Below are positions 26,878-35,510 of a stretch of DNA of 64,000 bases, one piece after another. Source of the stretch: Xenophilus aerolatus (GTDB lineage: Bacteria > Pseudomonadota > Gammaproteobacteria > Burkholderiales > Burkholderiaceae_C); assembly GCA_030418545.1 (NCBI GenBank), contig QAIB01000004.1:62001-126000 (forward strand). Direction: 5' to 3'. Positions within the stretch are counted from its first letter, which is position 1; every line of letters begins with the position of its first letter. The translations under genes were made by a program, and so were the position numbers. The notes beneath the pieces are model-generated. The model did no database searches, was not told the DNA's origin, and worked only from the letters and a program-made list of their open reading frames with translations.

Positions 26878-26905
26878 ATCATACGAATACATTGTTTATT
26901 GTCAA
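26878..26905 (-). promoter_or_regulatory. Sigma-70 promoter for the Bug gene
   Basis: On the minus strand a consensus -35 TTGACA (26905-26900) is followed after 16 bp by TATGAT (26883-26878). The start codon of the Bug gene is about 45 bp further on. The region is strongly AT-rich compared with its surroundings. The -35 overlaps that of the divergent promoter. Confidence 0.65.
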
Positions 26906-26927
26906 AATACGATTATGGCGATAAGAT
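26899..26927 (+). promoter_or_regulatory. Sigma-70 promoter for the aromatic operon
   Basis: TTGTCA at 26899-26904, a 17-bp spacer and TAAGAT at 26922-26927 make a near-consensus promoter facing the VOC gene. Transcription would begin near 26934. That rules out the ATG at 26928 and supports the TTG start at 26979. The two divergent -35 boxes overlap, so one bound regulator, for example the IclR protein at 29053, could control both directions. Confidence 0.62.
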
Positions 26928-26978
26928 TTGCCCCGATCGAACAATGCGCGAGGCAGCCGTTCTCGCCTGGAGACAAAG

Positions 26979-27536
26979 TTGAAGCCCCTCCAACCCTTGC
27001 AACTGCAGTTCAGCCACATCGGGCTGTACGTCACCGACCTCGCCCGCATGGCCGGCTTCTACAAAGAGGCGCTGCGCTTCACCCAGACCGACGCGGGCGA
27101 CCTGGGCCCGGTGCAACTGGTCTTCCTGAGCCGCGACCCGAACGAGCACCACCAGCTGGTGCTGGCCACCGGCCGGCCGGCGGACATGGCCTTCAACGTG
27201 GTCAACCAGCTGTCCTTCCGCGTGCCCGACCTCGCGACCCTGCGCGCGTTTCACGACCGACTGCTGGCCGAGGGCGCGAGCGAGATGCTTCCGGTGACGC
27301 ACGGCAACGCCGTCTCCGTCTACTGCCGCGATCCGGAGGGCAACCGGCTTGAGCTCTTCATGGACACGCCCTGGTACTGCGACCAGCCGCTGCGCGAGCC
27401 CATCGACCTTGCGCAGTCCGACGAGGCCATCCTGGCGCAGGCCGAGGCCATCGCGAAGCGCTTCCCCAAGTTCATGAGCCGCGCCCAGTGGCAGGCCGAG
27501 GTCGCCCGCCGCATGCAGGAAGACCAGCGTGTCTGA
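26979..27536 (+). CDS. VOC-family protein, probable extradiol dioxygenase-like enzyme
   Basis: A 185-residue single vicinal-oxygen-chelate domain protein. It starts QFSHIGLYVTDLARMAGFYKEALRF and ends the fold with VYCRDPEGNRLELFMDTPW. The His of FSHIGL and the Glu of NRLELF are the expected metal ligands. Family members cleave catechols or isomerise related compounds. A TTG start at 26979 with GGAGA five bases upstream is chosen over the ATG at 26928, which would lie at the promoter. It overlaps the hydroxylase gene by eight bases, supporting sequential hydroxylation and ring opening. Confidence 0.8.
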   Translation: MKPLQPLQLQFSHIGLYVTDLARMAGFYKEALRFTQTDAGDLGPVQLVFLSRDPNEHHQLVLATGRPADMAFNVVNQLSFRVPDLATLRAFHDRLLAEGASEMLPVTHGNAVSVYCRDPEGNRLELFMDTPWYCDQPLREPIDLAQSDEAILAQAEAIAKRFPKFMSRAQWQAEVARRMQEDQRV

Positions 27537-29028
27537 CCGGTCGCACGTCTACGACGTGGCCATCGTGGGCCTGGGCCCCACCGGCGCCACGCTGGCCAAC
27601 CTGCTGGGCGCCGCCGGGCACTCGGTGCTGGTGGTCGAGAAGGAAGCTGGGGTCTTCCCGCTGCCCCGGGCCATCCACTACGACGGCGAGGTGCTGCGCA
27701 TCTTCCAGGCCGCGGGCCTGCGCGAGCAGGTGCTGGCCATCTCGCGGCCCGGCACGCAGGGCATGCATTTCGTCAATGCCGCCGGCCAGACGCTGCTGAT
27801 CCGCGGCGGCACCGCCGCGCTCGGGCCGCACGGTTGCGCCAACAACTACTACTTCCACCAGCCCGAGCTGGAGGCCGTGCTGCGCGAGGGCCTGGCGCGC
27901 TTTTCGAACGTGGACGTGCGGCTCGAGACCGCCGTGTCGGCCGCCCGGCAGGATGCCGAGGGCGCCACCCTGTCCTGTGAGTGCACCGCCAACGGCACGC
28001 GCTTCCAGGCCCGTTCCCGCTGGGTGGTGGGCTGCGACGGTGCCCGCTCGCCCGTGCGCCAGCACATGGGCAGCCCGATGGTGGACCTGGGCCTGCGCCA
28101 GCCCTGGCTGGTGTTCGACGTGGTGCTGACCGAGCCGGTGGACCTGCCGCCGCACACCGTGCAGCACTGCGACCCGCGCCGGCCCATGACCTACTGCAAC
28201 GTGGTGGGCAACCGCCGCCGCTGGGAGATCATGGTGCTGCCCGGCGACGACCGCGAAGCGCTGGTGCGGCCCGAGACCCTGTGGAAGCTGGTCGCGCCCT
28301 GGGTGCGGCCCGACCAGGCCCGGCTGGAACGCGCCGCCATCTACACCTTCCATTCGGTGATCGCCGAGGGCTGGCGACAGCGCCGGCTGCTGCTGGCCGG
28401 CGATGCCTGCCACCAGACGCCGCCCTTCCTGGGCCAGGGCATGTGCGCGGGCATCCGCGATGCGTCCAACCTGGCCTGGAAGCTGGACGCCGTGCTCGCC
28501 GGCCGCGCGCCCGAGGCGCTGCTCGACACCTACGAGTCCGAGCGCAAGCCCCACGTGCGCGCCCTGATCGAGCTGGCCGTGCGCCTGGGCGGCATCATCC
28601 AGACCACCGACGCGGCCGCCGCGGCAGAGCGCGACGCCCGCTTCGCAGGCGGTGCACCCGAGGTCTTCGAACTGCCGCCGCAGCTGCTGGGCGAAGGCGC
28701 CTTCGATGCCCGTCAGCAGGACCTGGCGGGCCGGCCCTTTCCGCAGCCGCGGCTGGCCGACGGGCGCCTGCTGGACGAATTGCTGGGCCGCCGCAGCGCG
28801 GTGATCGGCCAGCGCGAGCTGCTGGCTGCCGCCGCGCCCGGCACCGCCGAGCGCTGGGCCCGCAGCCAGGCGCTGGTCATCGACGAGCCCGATGCGCCGC
28901 TGGCGGCGTGGCTGCGCAGCCACCGAGCGGGCGCCGTGATACTACGGCCCGACCGCTACATCGTCGGCGTGGCGCGCACGGGTGCCGAGCTGGACCGCAT
29001 CTCCCAGTACCTCCCGGTGGCGCCATGA
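27529..29028 (+). CDS. MhpA-like FAD-dependent aromatic hydroxylase
   Basis: A 499-residue group A flavoprotein monooxygenase. Motifs are VAIVGLGPTGATLANLLGAAGHSV at the N-terminus, GCDGARSPVRQHMG near residue 170 and AGDACHQTPPFLGQGMCAGIRDASNLAWKL near residues 290-320. The last of these is characteristic of the 3-(3-hydroxyphenyl)propionate hydroxylase group, with a C-terminal thioredoxin-like domain. It hydroxylates a phenolic acid with NADH and O2 to a catechol. A GTG start is used (VSDRSHVYDVAIVG). The gene is coupled to the VOC gene upstream and followed by an IclR regulator. Confidence 0.88.
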   Translation: MSDRSHVYDVAIVGLGPTGATLANLLGAAGHSVLVVEKEAGVFPLPRAIHYDGEVLRIFQAAGLREQVLAISRPGTQGMHFVNAAGQTLLIRGGTAALGPHGCANNYYFHQPELEAVLREGLARFSNVDVRLETAVSAARQDAEGATLSCECTANGTRFQARSRWVVGCDGARSPVRQHMGSPMVDLGLRQPWLVFDVVLTEPVDLPPHTVQHCDPRRPMTYCNVVGNRRRWEIMVLPGDDREALVRPETLWKLVAPWVRPDQARLERAAIYTFHSVIAEGWRQRRLLLAGDACHQTPPFLGQGMCAGIRDASNLAWKLDAVLAGRAPEALLDTYESERKPHVRALIELAVRLGGIIQTTDAAAAAERDARFAGGAPEVFELPPQLLGEGAFDARQQDLAGRPFPQPRLADGRLLDELLGRRSAVIGQRELLAAAAPGTAERWARSQALVIDEPDAPLAAWLRSHRAGAVILRPDRYIVGVARTGAELDRISQYLPVAP

Positions 29029-29052
29029 CGACCCACACCCCGGGGAGCCGCC

Positions 29053-29808
29053 TTGTCCGAACCTTCGTCCTCGTCCAGCCTGGAACGCATGCTGGGCGTG
29101 CTCGACCTCTTCGACGACCACCACATCACGCGCACGGCGGAGGACATCGCCAAGGCGCTGGACGTCTCGCTGCCCACCAGCTACCGCTATGTGCGGCAGC
29201 TGCTGCAGGTGGGGCTGCTGCAGCGCGTGGAGGATTCGCACTACGCGCTGGGGCCGCGCATCATCCTGCTGGACCACTACATCCGCCGCGCCGACCCCGT
29301 GCTGCGGGTCGGCCTGCCCGTGCTGCGCGAGCTGGTCGATGCCACCGGTTTCGACTGCGTGGTGACCGAGGCCTTCGGCCAGCAGGTACTGGACACGCAC
29401 CGCGAGATGGGCGGCGCGCCCGCCACGCTGGCCTACACGCGCGGCCGGCCGCGCCCGCTGTTCCAGGGCGCCGCGCCCAAGGTGCTGCTGTCCACGCTGG
29501 GCACGGCCCCGCTGAAGAAGACCTTCGACGCACGGCGCGACGAGGCCGTGCGCTGCGGGCTGCCCGGCGACTGGCCCGAATTCCGGCGCTACTTCGCGGC
29601 CGTGCGCAAGGCGGGCCACTACATCTCCAAGGGCGAGCTGGAGCCGCAGCTGGCGGCCGTGGCCGCGCCCGTCCTCAAGTCGGATGGCGGCGCCTGGGCC
29701 GCCATCTCCCTCGTGTTCGATACCTCGCGCCTGGCGATCGTCGACCTTGAAAAGATGGTCCGTCTGATCACCGAGGCCGCAACGCGGATCGGAGGTCGGC
29801 TGGCCTAG
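29053..29808 (+). CDS. IclR-family transcriptional regulator
   Basis: A 251-residue regulator. The N-terminal winged helix (about 10-70) includes LERMLGVLDLFDDHHITRTAEDIAKALDVSLPTSYRYVRQL. The C-terminal ligand domain shows the GRPRPLFQGAAPKVLLS block of the family. The start is a TTG (LSEPSSSSS). It lies between the hydroxylase and the FAH hydrolase genes, so it is likely the local pathway regulator acting on the divergent promoters at 26878-26927. The effector is unknown. Confidence 0.9.
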   Translation: MSEPSSSSSLERMLGVLDLFDDHHITRTAEDIAKALDVSLPTSYRYVRQLLQVGLLQRVEDSHYALGPRIILLDHYIRRADPVLRVGLPVLRELVDATGFDCVVTEAFGQQVLDTHREMGGAPATLAYTRGRPRPLFQGAAPKVLLSTLGTAPLKKTFDARRDEAVRCGLPGDWPEFRRYFAAVRKAGHYISKGELEPQLAAVAAPVLKSDGGAWAAISLVFDTSRLAIVDLEKMVRLITEAATRIGGRLA

Positions 29809-29860
29809 GGCCTGTGAACAGGCCCTCCCCCACCCTCCCTCTCCTTCCCAAGGAATCACC

Positions 29861-30709
29861 ATGAGACTCATCAGCTACCAGTACAACGGCCAGCACGGCT
29901 ATGGCGCCGTCGTCGGCGACCGCGTGGTCGACCTGCGCGCGGCGTTCGGCGCGCAGGCGCCGGACCTCAAGGCCTTCATCGCCGCCGGCTTGGCAGCGCA
30001 GGCGACGGCCCACGTCGAAGCCGCCCGCGCCACGCTGCCGCTGTCGGAGGTGAAGCTGCTGCCGGTGATTCCCAACCCGGGCAAGATCTTCTGCATCGGC
30101 CTGAACTACGGCGAGCACATCCGCGAGACCGGCAAGGAAGTGACCGAGAAGCCGGTGATCTTCCTGCGCGTGGCCGACTCGCAGCTGGCCCATGGCGAGG
30201 ACATCGTGCGGCCCAAGGCCTCCGAGCGCCTGGACTACGAAGGCGAGATCGCCGTCGTCATCGGCAAGGCCGGCCGCCACATCAGCGAGGCGGATTCCTG
30301 GTCGCACATCGCCGGCTACAGCTGCTACAACGACGGCAGCGTGCGCGACTGGCAGCTGCACACCTCGCAGTGGGCGCCGGGCAAGAACTTCTGGAAGACG
30401 GGCGCCTTCGGTCCCTGGATGGTCACCGCCGACGAGATCGCGCCCGACCAGAAAATGACGCTCGTCACCCGCCTCAATGGCCAGGAGATGCAGCGCGCCA
30501 CCACCGACATGATGGTGCACAGCATCCCGCGCCAGATCGCCTACATCTCCGCCTTCATCCCGCTGGAGCCGGGCGACGTGATCGTCACCGGCACGCCCGG
30601 CGGCGTGGGCAACAAGCGCACCCCGCCCGTGTTCATGAAACCCGGCGACGTGTGCGAGATCGAGGTCGACGCCATCGGCGTGCTTAGCAACGGCATCCGC
30701 GACGAGTGA
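29861..30709 (+). CDS. Fumarylacetoacetate hydrolase-family protein
   Basis: A 282-residue FAH-fold enzyme. It shows FCIGLNYGEHIRETGKE, the metal-binding DYEGEIAVVIGKAGRHI, YSCYNDGSVRDWQ and the closing VIVTGTPGGVGNKRTPP. Members hydrolyse C-C bonds in ring-cleavage products, decarboxylate oxaloacetate-like compounds, or hydrate dienoates. Downstream of a hydroxylase and a VOC dioxygenase it would process the ring-opened keto acid. It begins with a good AAGGAATCACC ribosome-binding site. It is the last clear gene of the aromatic cluster. Confidence 0.9.
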   Translation: MRLISYQYNGQHGYGAVVGDRVVDLRAAFGAQAPDLKAFIAAGLAAQATAHVEAARATLPLSEVKLLPVIPNPGKIFCIGLNYGEHIRETGKEVTEKPVIFLRVADSQLAHGEDIVRPKASERLDYEGEIAVVIGKAGRHISEADSWSHIAGYSCYNDGSVRDWQLHTSQWAPGKNFWKTGAFGPWMVTADEIAPDQKMTLVTRLNGQEMQRATTDMMVHSIPRQIAYISAFIPLEPGDVIVTGTPGGVGNKRTPPVFMKPGDVCEIEVDAIGVLSNGIRDE

Positions 30710-30771
30710 GGGCTGCGCGCGGTCGTGCCGGTCGCGACAATGGCCGGCTTCGATCCCCGCAAGCCCTTGCC

Positions 30772-31410
30772 ATGCTGAAGTACCAGACCGTTCCCGTCAC
30801 CCCCTTCCAGCAGAACTGCTCCATCCTCTGGTGCGACCGGACGATGAAGGCCGCCGTGGTCGATCCCGGCGGCGAGCTTGACCGGCTGATCGCCGCGGCG
30901 CAGGCGCTGGGCGTGTCGCTCGAGCAGATCTGGCTCACGCACGCCCACATCGACCACGCGGGCGGCACCGGCGAGCTGGCGCGGCGGCTCGCGCTGCCGA
31001 TCGTCGGCCCGCATCCGGGCGACCAGTTCTGGATCGACGGCCTGGTGCAGCAGAGCGCCATGTTCGGCTTCCCGCCGGCCGAGCCCTTCACGCCCACGCG
31101 CTGGCTGCACGACGGCGACACCGTCACCCTGGGCGAAGAGACGCTCACGGTGCGCCACTGCCCGGGCCACACGCCGGGCCACGTGGTCTTCCATTCGGCG
31201 ACGGCCGGGCGCGCCTTCGTCGGCGACGTGCTGTTCTCCGGCAGCATCGGGCGCACGGACTTTCCGGGCGGCAACCACGAGCAGCTGATCGCCAGCATCA
31301 CCGAGCGGCTCTGGCCCATGGGCGACGCGACCGTGTTCATCCCCGGCCACGGGCCCGAGAGCAGCTTCGGGCGCGAGCGGCGCAGCAATCCCTACGTGGC
31401 GGGGACCTGA
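30772..31410 (+). CDS. MBL-fold metallo-hydrolase, YcbL/GloB-like
   Basis: A 212-residue zinc hydrolase of the glyoxalase II-like group. It has the metal motif THAHIDHAGG, then CPGHTPGHVVF, GDVLFSGSIGRTDFPGG and a terminal GHGPESSFGRERRSNPY. That ending is typical of the YcbL branch, which has no C-terminal glyoxalase domain. The substrate is probably a glutathione thioester or related compound. It stands alone between the FAH gene and the rhodanese gene. An ATG at 30772 gives the family start MLKYQTVPVTPFQQNCSI. Confidence 0.9.
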   Translation: MLKYQTVPVTPFQQNCSILWCDRTMKAAVVDPGGELDRLIAAAQALGVSLEQIWLTHAHIDHAGGTGELARRLALPIVGPHPGDQFWIDGLVQQSAMFGFPPAEPFTPTRWLHDGDTVTLGEETLTVRHCPGHTPGHVVFHSATAGRAFVGDVLFSGSIGRTDFPGGNHEQLIASITERLWPMGDATVFIPGHGPESSFGRERRSNPYVAGT

Positions 31411-31430
31411 GCGCCACGGCACGAGGTCTT

Positions 31431-31490
31431 AAGCCAAATCGGGCCACAGCGCCCGACCTGCCTGCGCGAGCAGCTATCGAATCAGTAGCA
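31431..31490. repeat. Interspersed AGCTATCAA repeat, copy C
   Basis: AAGCCAAATCGGGCC, then AGCGCCCGACC, a G/C centre and GAGCAGCTATCGAATCAGTAGCA. The order and spacing match copies B and D. Its right end overlaps the last codons and stop of the rhodanese-like gene, so the repeat supplies the end of that reading frame. Confidence 0.65.
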
Positions 31491-32555
31491 ATCCGACCTC
31501 AGATGACGCGGAAGTGGTGCGTCGGACAGCACGATGCGCGCGCCGCGCACCGGCACGTGGTGGTCGGTCTCCTGCACCAGCTGGCCGCCGGGCGCGCTGG
31601 CGAAGCCGGGCCGGTGCCCGGCGGCGTATTCCTCCGGCGTGCGCACGTCGAAGCGGTACACGGTGCGGCCGGGCTCGCGCAAGGCGGCCAGCGCATCCGC
31701 ATCGAGCCAGCGCACGCCGGCGCGCTCGGCCACGCGGCGGGCGTCGGCCTGCGCCTGCGCGCGCACGGCCGGGTCCACGTCCGGCGGCGCGCGGCGGTCG
31801 GCGCCGTGGTCCAGCGCCTGGCCGGCCAGCGTCCAGCCGATGGTGCCGTTGCGCAGCGCGGCGATGGGGTTGGGCAGGCCCGCGTTCACCAGCGACTGCG
31901 TGCCGATGATGCTGCGCGTGCGGCCGGCGCAGTTGACGACGATGCGCGTGCGCGGATCGGGCGCCAGCGCACGCGCCCGCAGCACCAGCTCGGCGCCCGG
32001 CACGCTGGTGGCGGTGGGGATGCTCATCGTCTGGTACTCGTCGAAGCGACGCGCGTCGAGCACCACCACGTCGGCCTTCGCATCGATCAGCGCCTGGACT
32101 TCCTCGGCCGGCAGCGAGGGCGTGTGCCGCTCGTGCTCCACCAGTTCACCGAAGGCCTTGCTGGGCACATTGACGTCGCGGAACAGCTCGCCACCGGCGG
32201 CCCGCCAGCCATCCAGCCCGCCTTCCAGCGCATGCACCTGCGTGTAGCCCAGGCGTTGCAGCACGGCAGCGGCACGCGGCGCGAGGTCTTCGCCCGCGTG
32301 CTCGCCGAAGAGCACGATGCGCGTGTCGCGGCGCGGGATGCGGCGCCAGGCTTCGAGTTCGATGCGCGACAGCGGCAGGTTGGCGGCCCACAGCGGATGG
32401 GCCTGCGCGTAGGGGTCTTCCTCGCGCACGTCGAGCAGCGCGATCTCGGTGTCGCGCGCCAGCAGGTGCGCACGCACCTGGGCAGCGCTCAGGGTGGGCA
32501 GATCGGATTTCGCGGCCTGCGAGGCAGGGCGCGTGGCGAACAGGGTGTCGGTCAT
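31482..32555 (-). CDS. Multi-domain rhodanese-like sulfurtransferase, probably 3'-truncated
   Basis: A 357-residue protein with three rhodanese-like segments. Domain 1 (about 22-125) has LLDVREEDPYAQ but no Cys in its active loop. Domain 2 (about 145-250) has the Cys209 loop NCAGRTR. Domain 3 starts at about 281 with YRFDVRTPEEYAAGH and stops after ARIVLSD, before its active loop. Relatives I recall next to cysteine dioxygenase genes are around 530 residues. The last residues PLPRHLRSDCY and the stop come from or adjoin repeat C, which suggests loss of the C-terminal third. Its ATG overlaps the cysteine dioxygenase stop. Confidence 0.8.
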   Translation of the reverse strand: MTDTLFATRPASQAAKSDLPTLSAAQVRAHLLARDTEIALLDVREEDPYAQAHPLWAANLPLSRIELEAWRRIPRRDTRIVLFGEHAGEDLAPRAAAVLQRLGYTQVHALEGGLDGWRAAGGELFRDVNVPSKAFGELVEHERHTPSLPAEEVQALIDAKADVVVLDARRFDEYQTMSIPTATSVPGAELVLRARALAPDPRTRIVVNCAGRTRSIIGTQSLVNAGLPNPIAALRNGTIGWTLAGQALDHGADRRAPPDVDPAVRAQAQADARRVAERAGVRWLDADALAALREPGRTVYRFDVRTPEEYAAGHRPGFASAPGGQLVQETDHHVPVRGARIVLSDAPLPRHLRSDCY

Positions 32556-33148
32556 TCGGCGGCGGACCGCAGCTCGGCGCTGCGGTCCCAGAGATTGGGC
32601 AGAAGGGTGTTGGAGTAGCCCGAGACGAACAGGCGCCGTCCACCCTCGGGCGGGTAAGTATGGCGCCGCACGGCGCCGATGTTGGCGCCATAGACGTGGA
32701 TGCTGATCGACACGCGGTCGTCGAAGGCATTGCGCACGCGGTGCACGTCGCCGATGCGCGGCGACACCGCCTCCACGTCGCCGGGCTGCAGCCGCACGGC
32801 CTCGCCCTCGGGCACCCAGGCGCCCTCGCGCTCCACGTAGCCCTGGCTGAACTCGCTGCCGCGCAGCATGCCGATCAGGCCCCACACCGTGTGGTCGTGC
32901 ACCGGCGTGGCCTGGCCCGGCCCCCACACGAAGCTCACCACAGAGAAGCGCTCGGTCGAATCGGCATGCAGCAGGTATTGCCGGTAGTACTCCGGGTGCG
33001 GCTCGGCGAAGGCCTCGGGCAGCCAGTCGTCGCGCGCGACCAGCGTGCGCAGCAGCGCACCGCCCTGCGCCAGCAGCTGCGGCTCCTCGGGACGGGTGTA
33101 CAGCAGCAGGCCGAAGGCATGGACGAACTCGCGCAGCGGCCGCGTCAT
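32552..33148 (-). CDS. Cysteine dioxygenase
   Basis: A 198-residue cupin enzyme that oxidises cysteine (or a related thiol such as 3-mercaptopropionate) to the sulfinate. The Fe ligands fit His84, His86 (TPVHDHTVWGLIGML) and His136 (GDVHRVRNAF). GGRRLFVSGYSN ends the fold. The frame extends upstream, but the ATG at 33148 gives the expected start and overlaps the binding-protein stop by ATGA. It is in one operon with a sulfurtransferase and a sulfonate-type binding protein, consistent with sulfur assimilation. Confidence 0.9.
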   Translation of the reverse strand: MTRPLREFVHAFGLLLYTRPEEPQLLAQGGALLRTLVARDDWLPEAFAEPHPEYYRQYLLHADSTERFSVVSFVWGPGQATPVHDHTVWGLIGMLRGSEFSQGYVEREGAWVPEGEAVRLQPGDVEAVSPRIGDVHRVRNAFDDRVSISIHVYGANIGAVRRHTYPPEGGRRLFVSGYSNTLLPNLWDRSAELRSAAE

Positions 33149-34119
33149 GCCGGCCTGCGCCACAGCGTGGCGTCGGTGATGGCGCGCACGTCCACCCGCT
33201 GCGGCAGGATGCCGTCGCGTGCGGCGCGGTCGGCCACGCGCTGCAACGCCGTGACGTCTTCCTCGCTCACCGGCCGGGCCGCGACGGCGGCGTTCGCGGT
33301 GATGGCGCGTGCCGACTCGATCGGCAGGCGCGACAGGCCGGCGTAGACCTGCGCGTAGGCCTCCGGGTGCGCCTGCGCCCATTCGCCGGCGCGTGCCAGC
33401 CGGTCCAGGAACTGCACGATCGCGGCACGCCGCGCCGGGTCGGCCAGGGCCTGCTCGCTGGCGGTGATGAAGCCCAGCGCCGTGTTGATGCCGCGCCCGT
33501 CGCGCAGCACGCGGCCGCCGTGCTGACGCGCCACCGTGTAGTAGGGGTCGAAGGTGGCCCAGGCCTCGATCTGGCGCGAGGCGAAGGCGGTGGCCGCATC
33601 GGTCGGCAGCACGAAGCGCACCGTGACTTCGGCGAGCGGCACGCCCGCCTCTTCCAGCGCGCCATAGAGCTGGTACTGCGAGATGCTGCCGCGCGCGGAC
33701 GAGACGATCACCGTCTTGCCGCGCAGGTCGGCCACCCGCTGCAGGGCGGAGTCGGGCTGCACCACAATGCCCAGCGACTCGGGCCGGCCGGCGCGCGTGG
33801 CGACGATCTTCAGCGGCGTGCGCCCGACGGCCGCCGCGAGCACCGGCAGGTCGCCGGCGACGGCCGTGTCCACCGCACCGCTGCGCTGCGCCTCGAAGAG
33901 CGGTGCCGCGCCCTGGAAGTTGGCCCAGCGGAAATCGAAGGGCGCGTCCTTCAACGAGCCCGCCGCCTCGAACAGGGCGCTCAAGCCACGCGCCTGGTCG
34001 CCGAGCACGAGCGCGGTGCGGGACTGGGCCTGCACGGTGGGCCACAGCCAGGCGGCCGCAAGCGCCGCACCGCCGTGGAGCCACTGCCGGCGGCTCGACC
34101 GCAACAGCACCCCGCTCAT
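33145..34119 (-). CDS. Sulfonate/taurine-type ABC periplasmic binding protein
   Basis: A 324-residue SsuA-like protein. The N-terminus has LRSSRRQWLHGGAALAAAW, a twin-arginine-like signal with cleavage near VQAQ at residue 32. The mature domain includes LVLGDQARGLSALFEAAG, VADLRGKTVIVSSARGSISQYQ and AWATFDPYYTVARQHGG, typical of the aliphatic sulfonate binding group. It has no permease or ATPase of its own here. It probably shares those encoded at 38725 and 39771. It is coupled by ATGA on both sides. Confidence 0.87.
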   Translation of the reverse strand: MSGVLLRSSRRQWLHGGAALAAAWLWPTVQAQSRTALVLGDQARGLSALFEAAGSLKDAPFDFRWANFQGAAPLFEAQRSGAVDTAVAGDLPVLAAAVGRTPLKIVATRAGRPESLGIVVQPDSALQRVADLRGKTVIVSSARGSISQYQLYGALEEAGVPLAEVTVRFVLPTDAATAFASRQIEAWATFDPYYTVARQHGGRVLRDGRGINTALGFITASEQALADPARRAAIVQFLDRLARAGEWAQAHPEAYAQVYAGLSRLPIESARAITANAAVAARPVSEEDVTALQRVADRAARDGILPQRVDVRAITDATLWRRPA

Positions 34120-35348
34120 GACCTCACCTCGGCCAGCGCACGCCGGCCGGCGGCCACCAGCACCGCATCGTTCTGCGGCGTATGGATGCGGCTGCACAGC
34201 ACGTCGCGGTGGTGGCGCTGCAGGGGGTTGCGGCGCGACAGGCCGTGGTTGCCGCTCAGCTGCAGCGCGATCTCCACGGCGCGAATCGCCTGGGTGGTCA
34301 CGCTGTACTTCACCAGGGCACTGTCGGCCGGCGGCGGCGCGCGGCCGGCGTCGACGTCGGCGGCGAGGGCGTCGAGCTGCACCCGGTTGCTGCGCAGCAG
34401 CGCCTCGATCTCGCCGACGGCCTCCTGCACGCGCGGCAGGCCGGCCAGCGGCGCGCCCAGGCTGCCGGGCGCGCGCGTGCGCAGGAAGTCCAGCAGCCAG
34501 TCGCGCGCGGCCTGCGCCACGGCGTCGTAGAGGCTGCCCAGCAGCGCCACCATCCAGGCCTGTTGGTTCGCATGGGCATCGATGTCGGTCTGGCTGCCCG
34601 CGTCCGGGGCCCAGTCGGCCGGCGCGCGCAGGTCGACGGCGTGCTCGAGCGGGATGCGCACGTCCTCGAACACCGCCTCGTGGCTGCCCGAGGCCCGCAG
34701 GCCCAGGTGGTCCCAGCTCTCGATCACGCGCAGGCCGGCGGCCTCGCGCGGCACCAGGAACACGCCGGTGCGCGGCGCGGGCTCGTCGGTCCGGCCCCAC
34801 ACGGCGAGCCAGCTCAGGCCCTCGATGCCGGTGGTGTAGAGCTTGTGGCCCGAGATCACCCAGGACTCGCCCTCGCGCCGCGCCACCGTGCCCGGCAGGC
34901 CGCCGCGCGCCGGCGACCCGAGCGCCGGCTCCACGCGCAGTGAATTGATGAGCGCTCCATGCGCCACCGCGTCGCGCACCACCTGCTCGGCCAGGTGGCG
35001 CGGCCAGCGGCTGCCGGGTCGGGCCAGGCCCTGGTGCTGCAGGTAGGTCATGACCAGGATGAGCGCGGTGGCCGGCTCGCCACGCGCCACGGCCGTGATC
35101 ACCGCGCGCGCCTGCGCGAGCGTGGCGCCGCCGCCGCCCCAGGCGGCCGGCGCCACCAGGGCCACCAGCCCGGCAGCCTGCAGGGCGCGGAAGTTGGCGT
35201 GCGGAAAGGCGCCGCTCGCGTCCAGTTCGTCCGCCGTAGCAGCGAACTCGCGCGTCAGTCGGGCAAGCAGCGCGCGATCCGGCAGCGCCGCGCCGGATGC
35301 CGGCGCATGGGTGGACGGGAACGAAAGGGAATGGGCAAGCACACGCAT
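34116..35348 (-). CDS. SfnB/DszC-like acyl-CoA dehydrogenase-family flavoprotein
   Basis: A 410-residue flavoprotein of the acyl-CoA dehydrogenase fold. It shows [31 protein letters not shown], then YTTGIEGLSWLAVWGRTDE and LSGNHGLSRRNPLQRHHRDVL at the C-terminus. The NPLQRHHRD ending matches the SfnB/DszC-type monooxygenase branch rather than fatty-acid dehydrogenases. Such enzymes use reduced flavin to oxidise organosulfur compounds. It is the first gene of the minus-strand sulfur operon, divergent from the SsuD-like gene. The start at MRVLAHSLSF was preferred over a longer frame that would cover the divergent promoter. Confidence 0.85.
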   Translation of the reverse strand: MRVLAHSLSFPSTHAPASGAALPDRALLARLTREFAATADELDASGAFPHANFRALQAAGLVALVAPAAWGGGGATLAQARAVITAVARGEPATALILVMTYLQHQGLARPGSRWPRHLAEQVVRDAVAHGALINSLRVEPALGSPARGGLPGTVARREGESWVISGHKLYTTGIEGLSWLAVWGRTDEPAPRTGVFLVPREAAGLRVIESWDHLGLRASGSHEAVFEDVRIPLEHAVDLRAPADWAPDAGSQTDIDAHANQQAWMVALLGSLYDAVAQAARDWLLDFLRTRAPGSLGAPLAGLPRVQEAVGEIEALLRSNRVQLDALAADVDAGRAPPPADSALVKYSVTTQAIRAVEIALQLSGNHGLSRRNPLQRHHRDVLCSRIHTPQNDAVLVAAGRRALAEVRS

Positions 35349-35510
35349 GCCGCACACCTTAGGCGCCCGGCGCTGCGCAGTGAACGACGCAAGCCGCATA
35401 TGCAAGCACGTTTTTCTACGTTCACGACGGCGGGCGCGGACTTTACGGTGACGCTCCCTTTGCCAGGCGGGCGCCACACGCGCCGGCCCCTCATCCACAA
35501 GGAATCAGCA

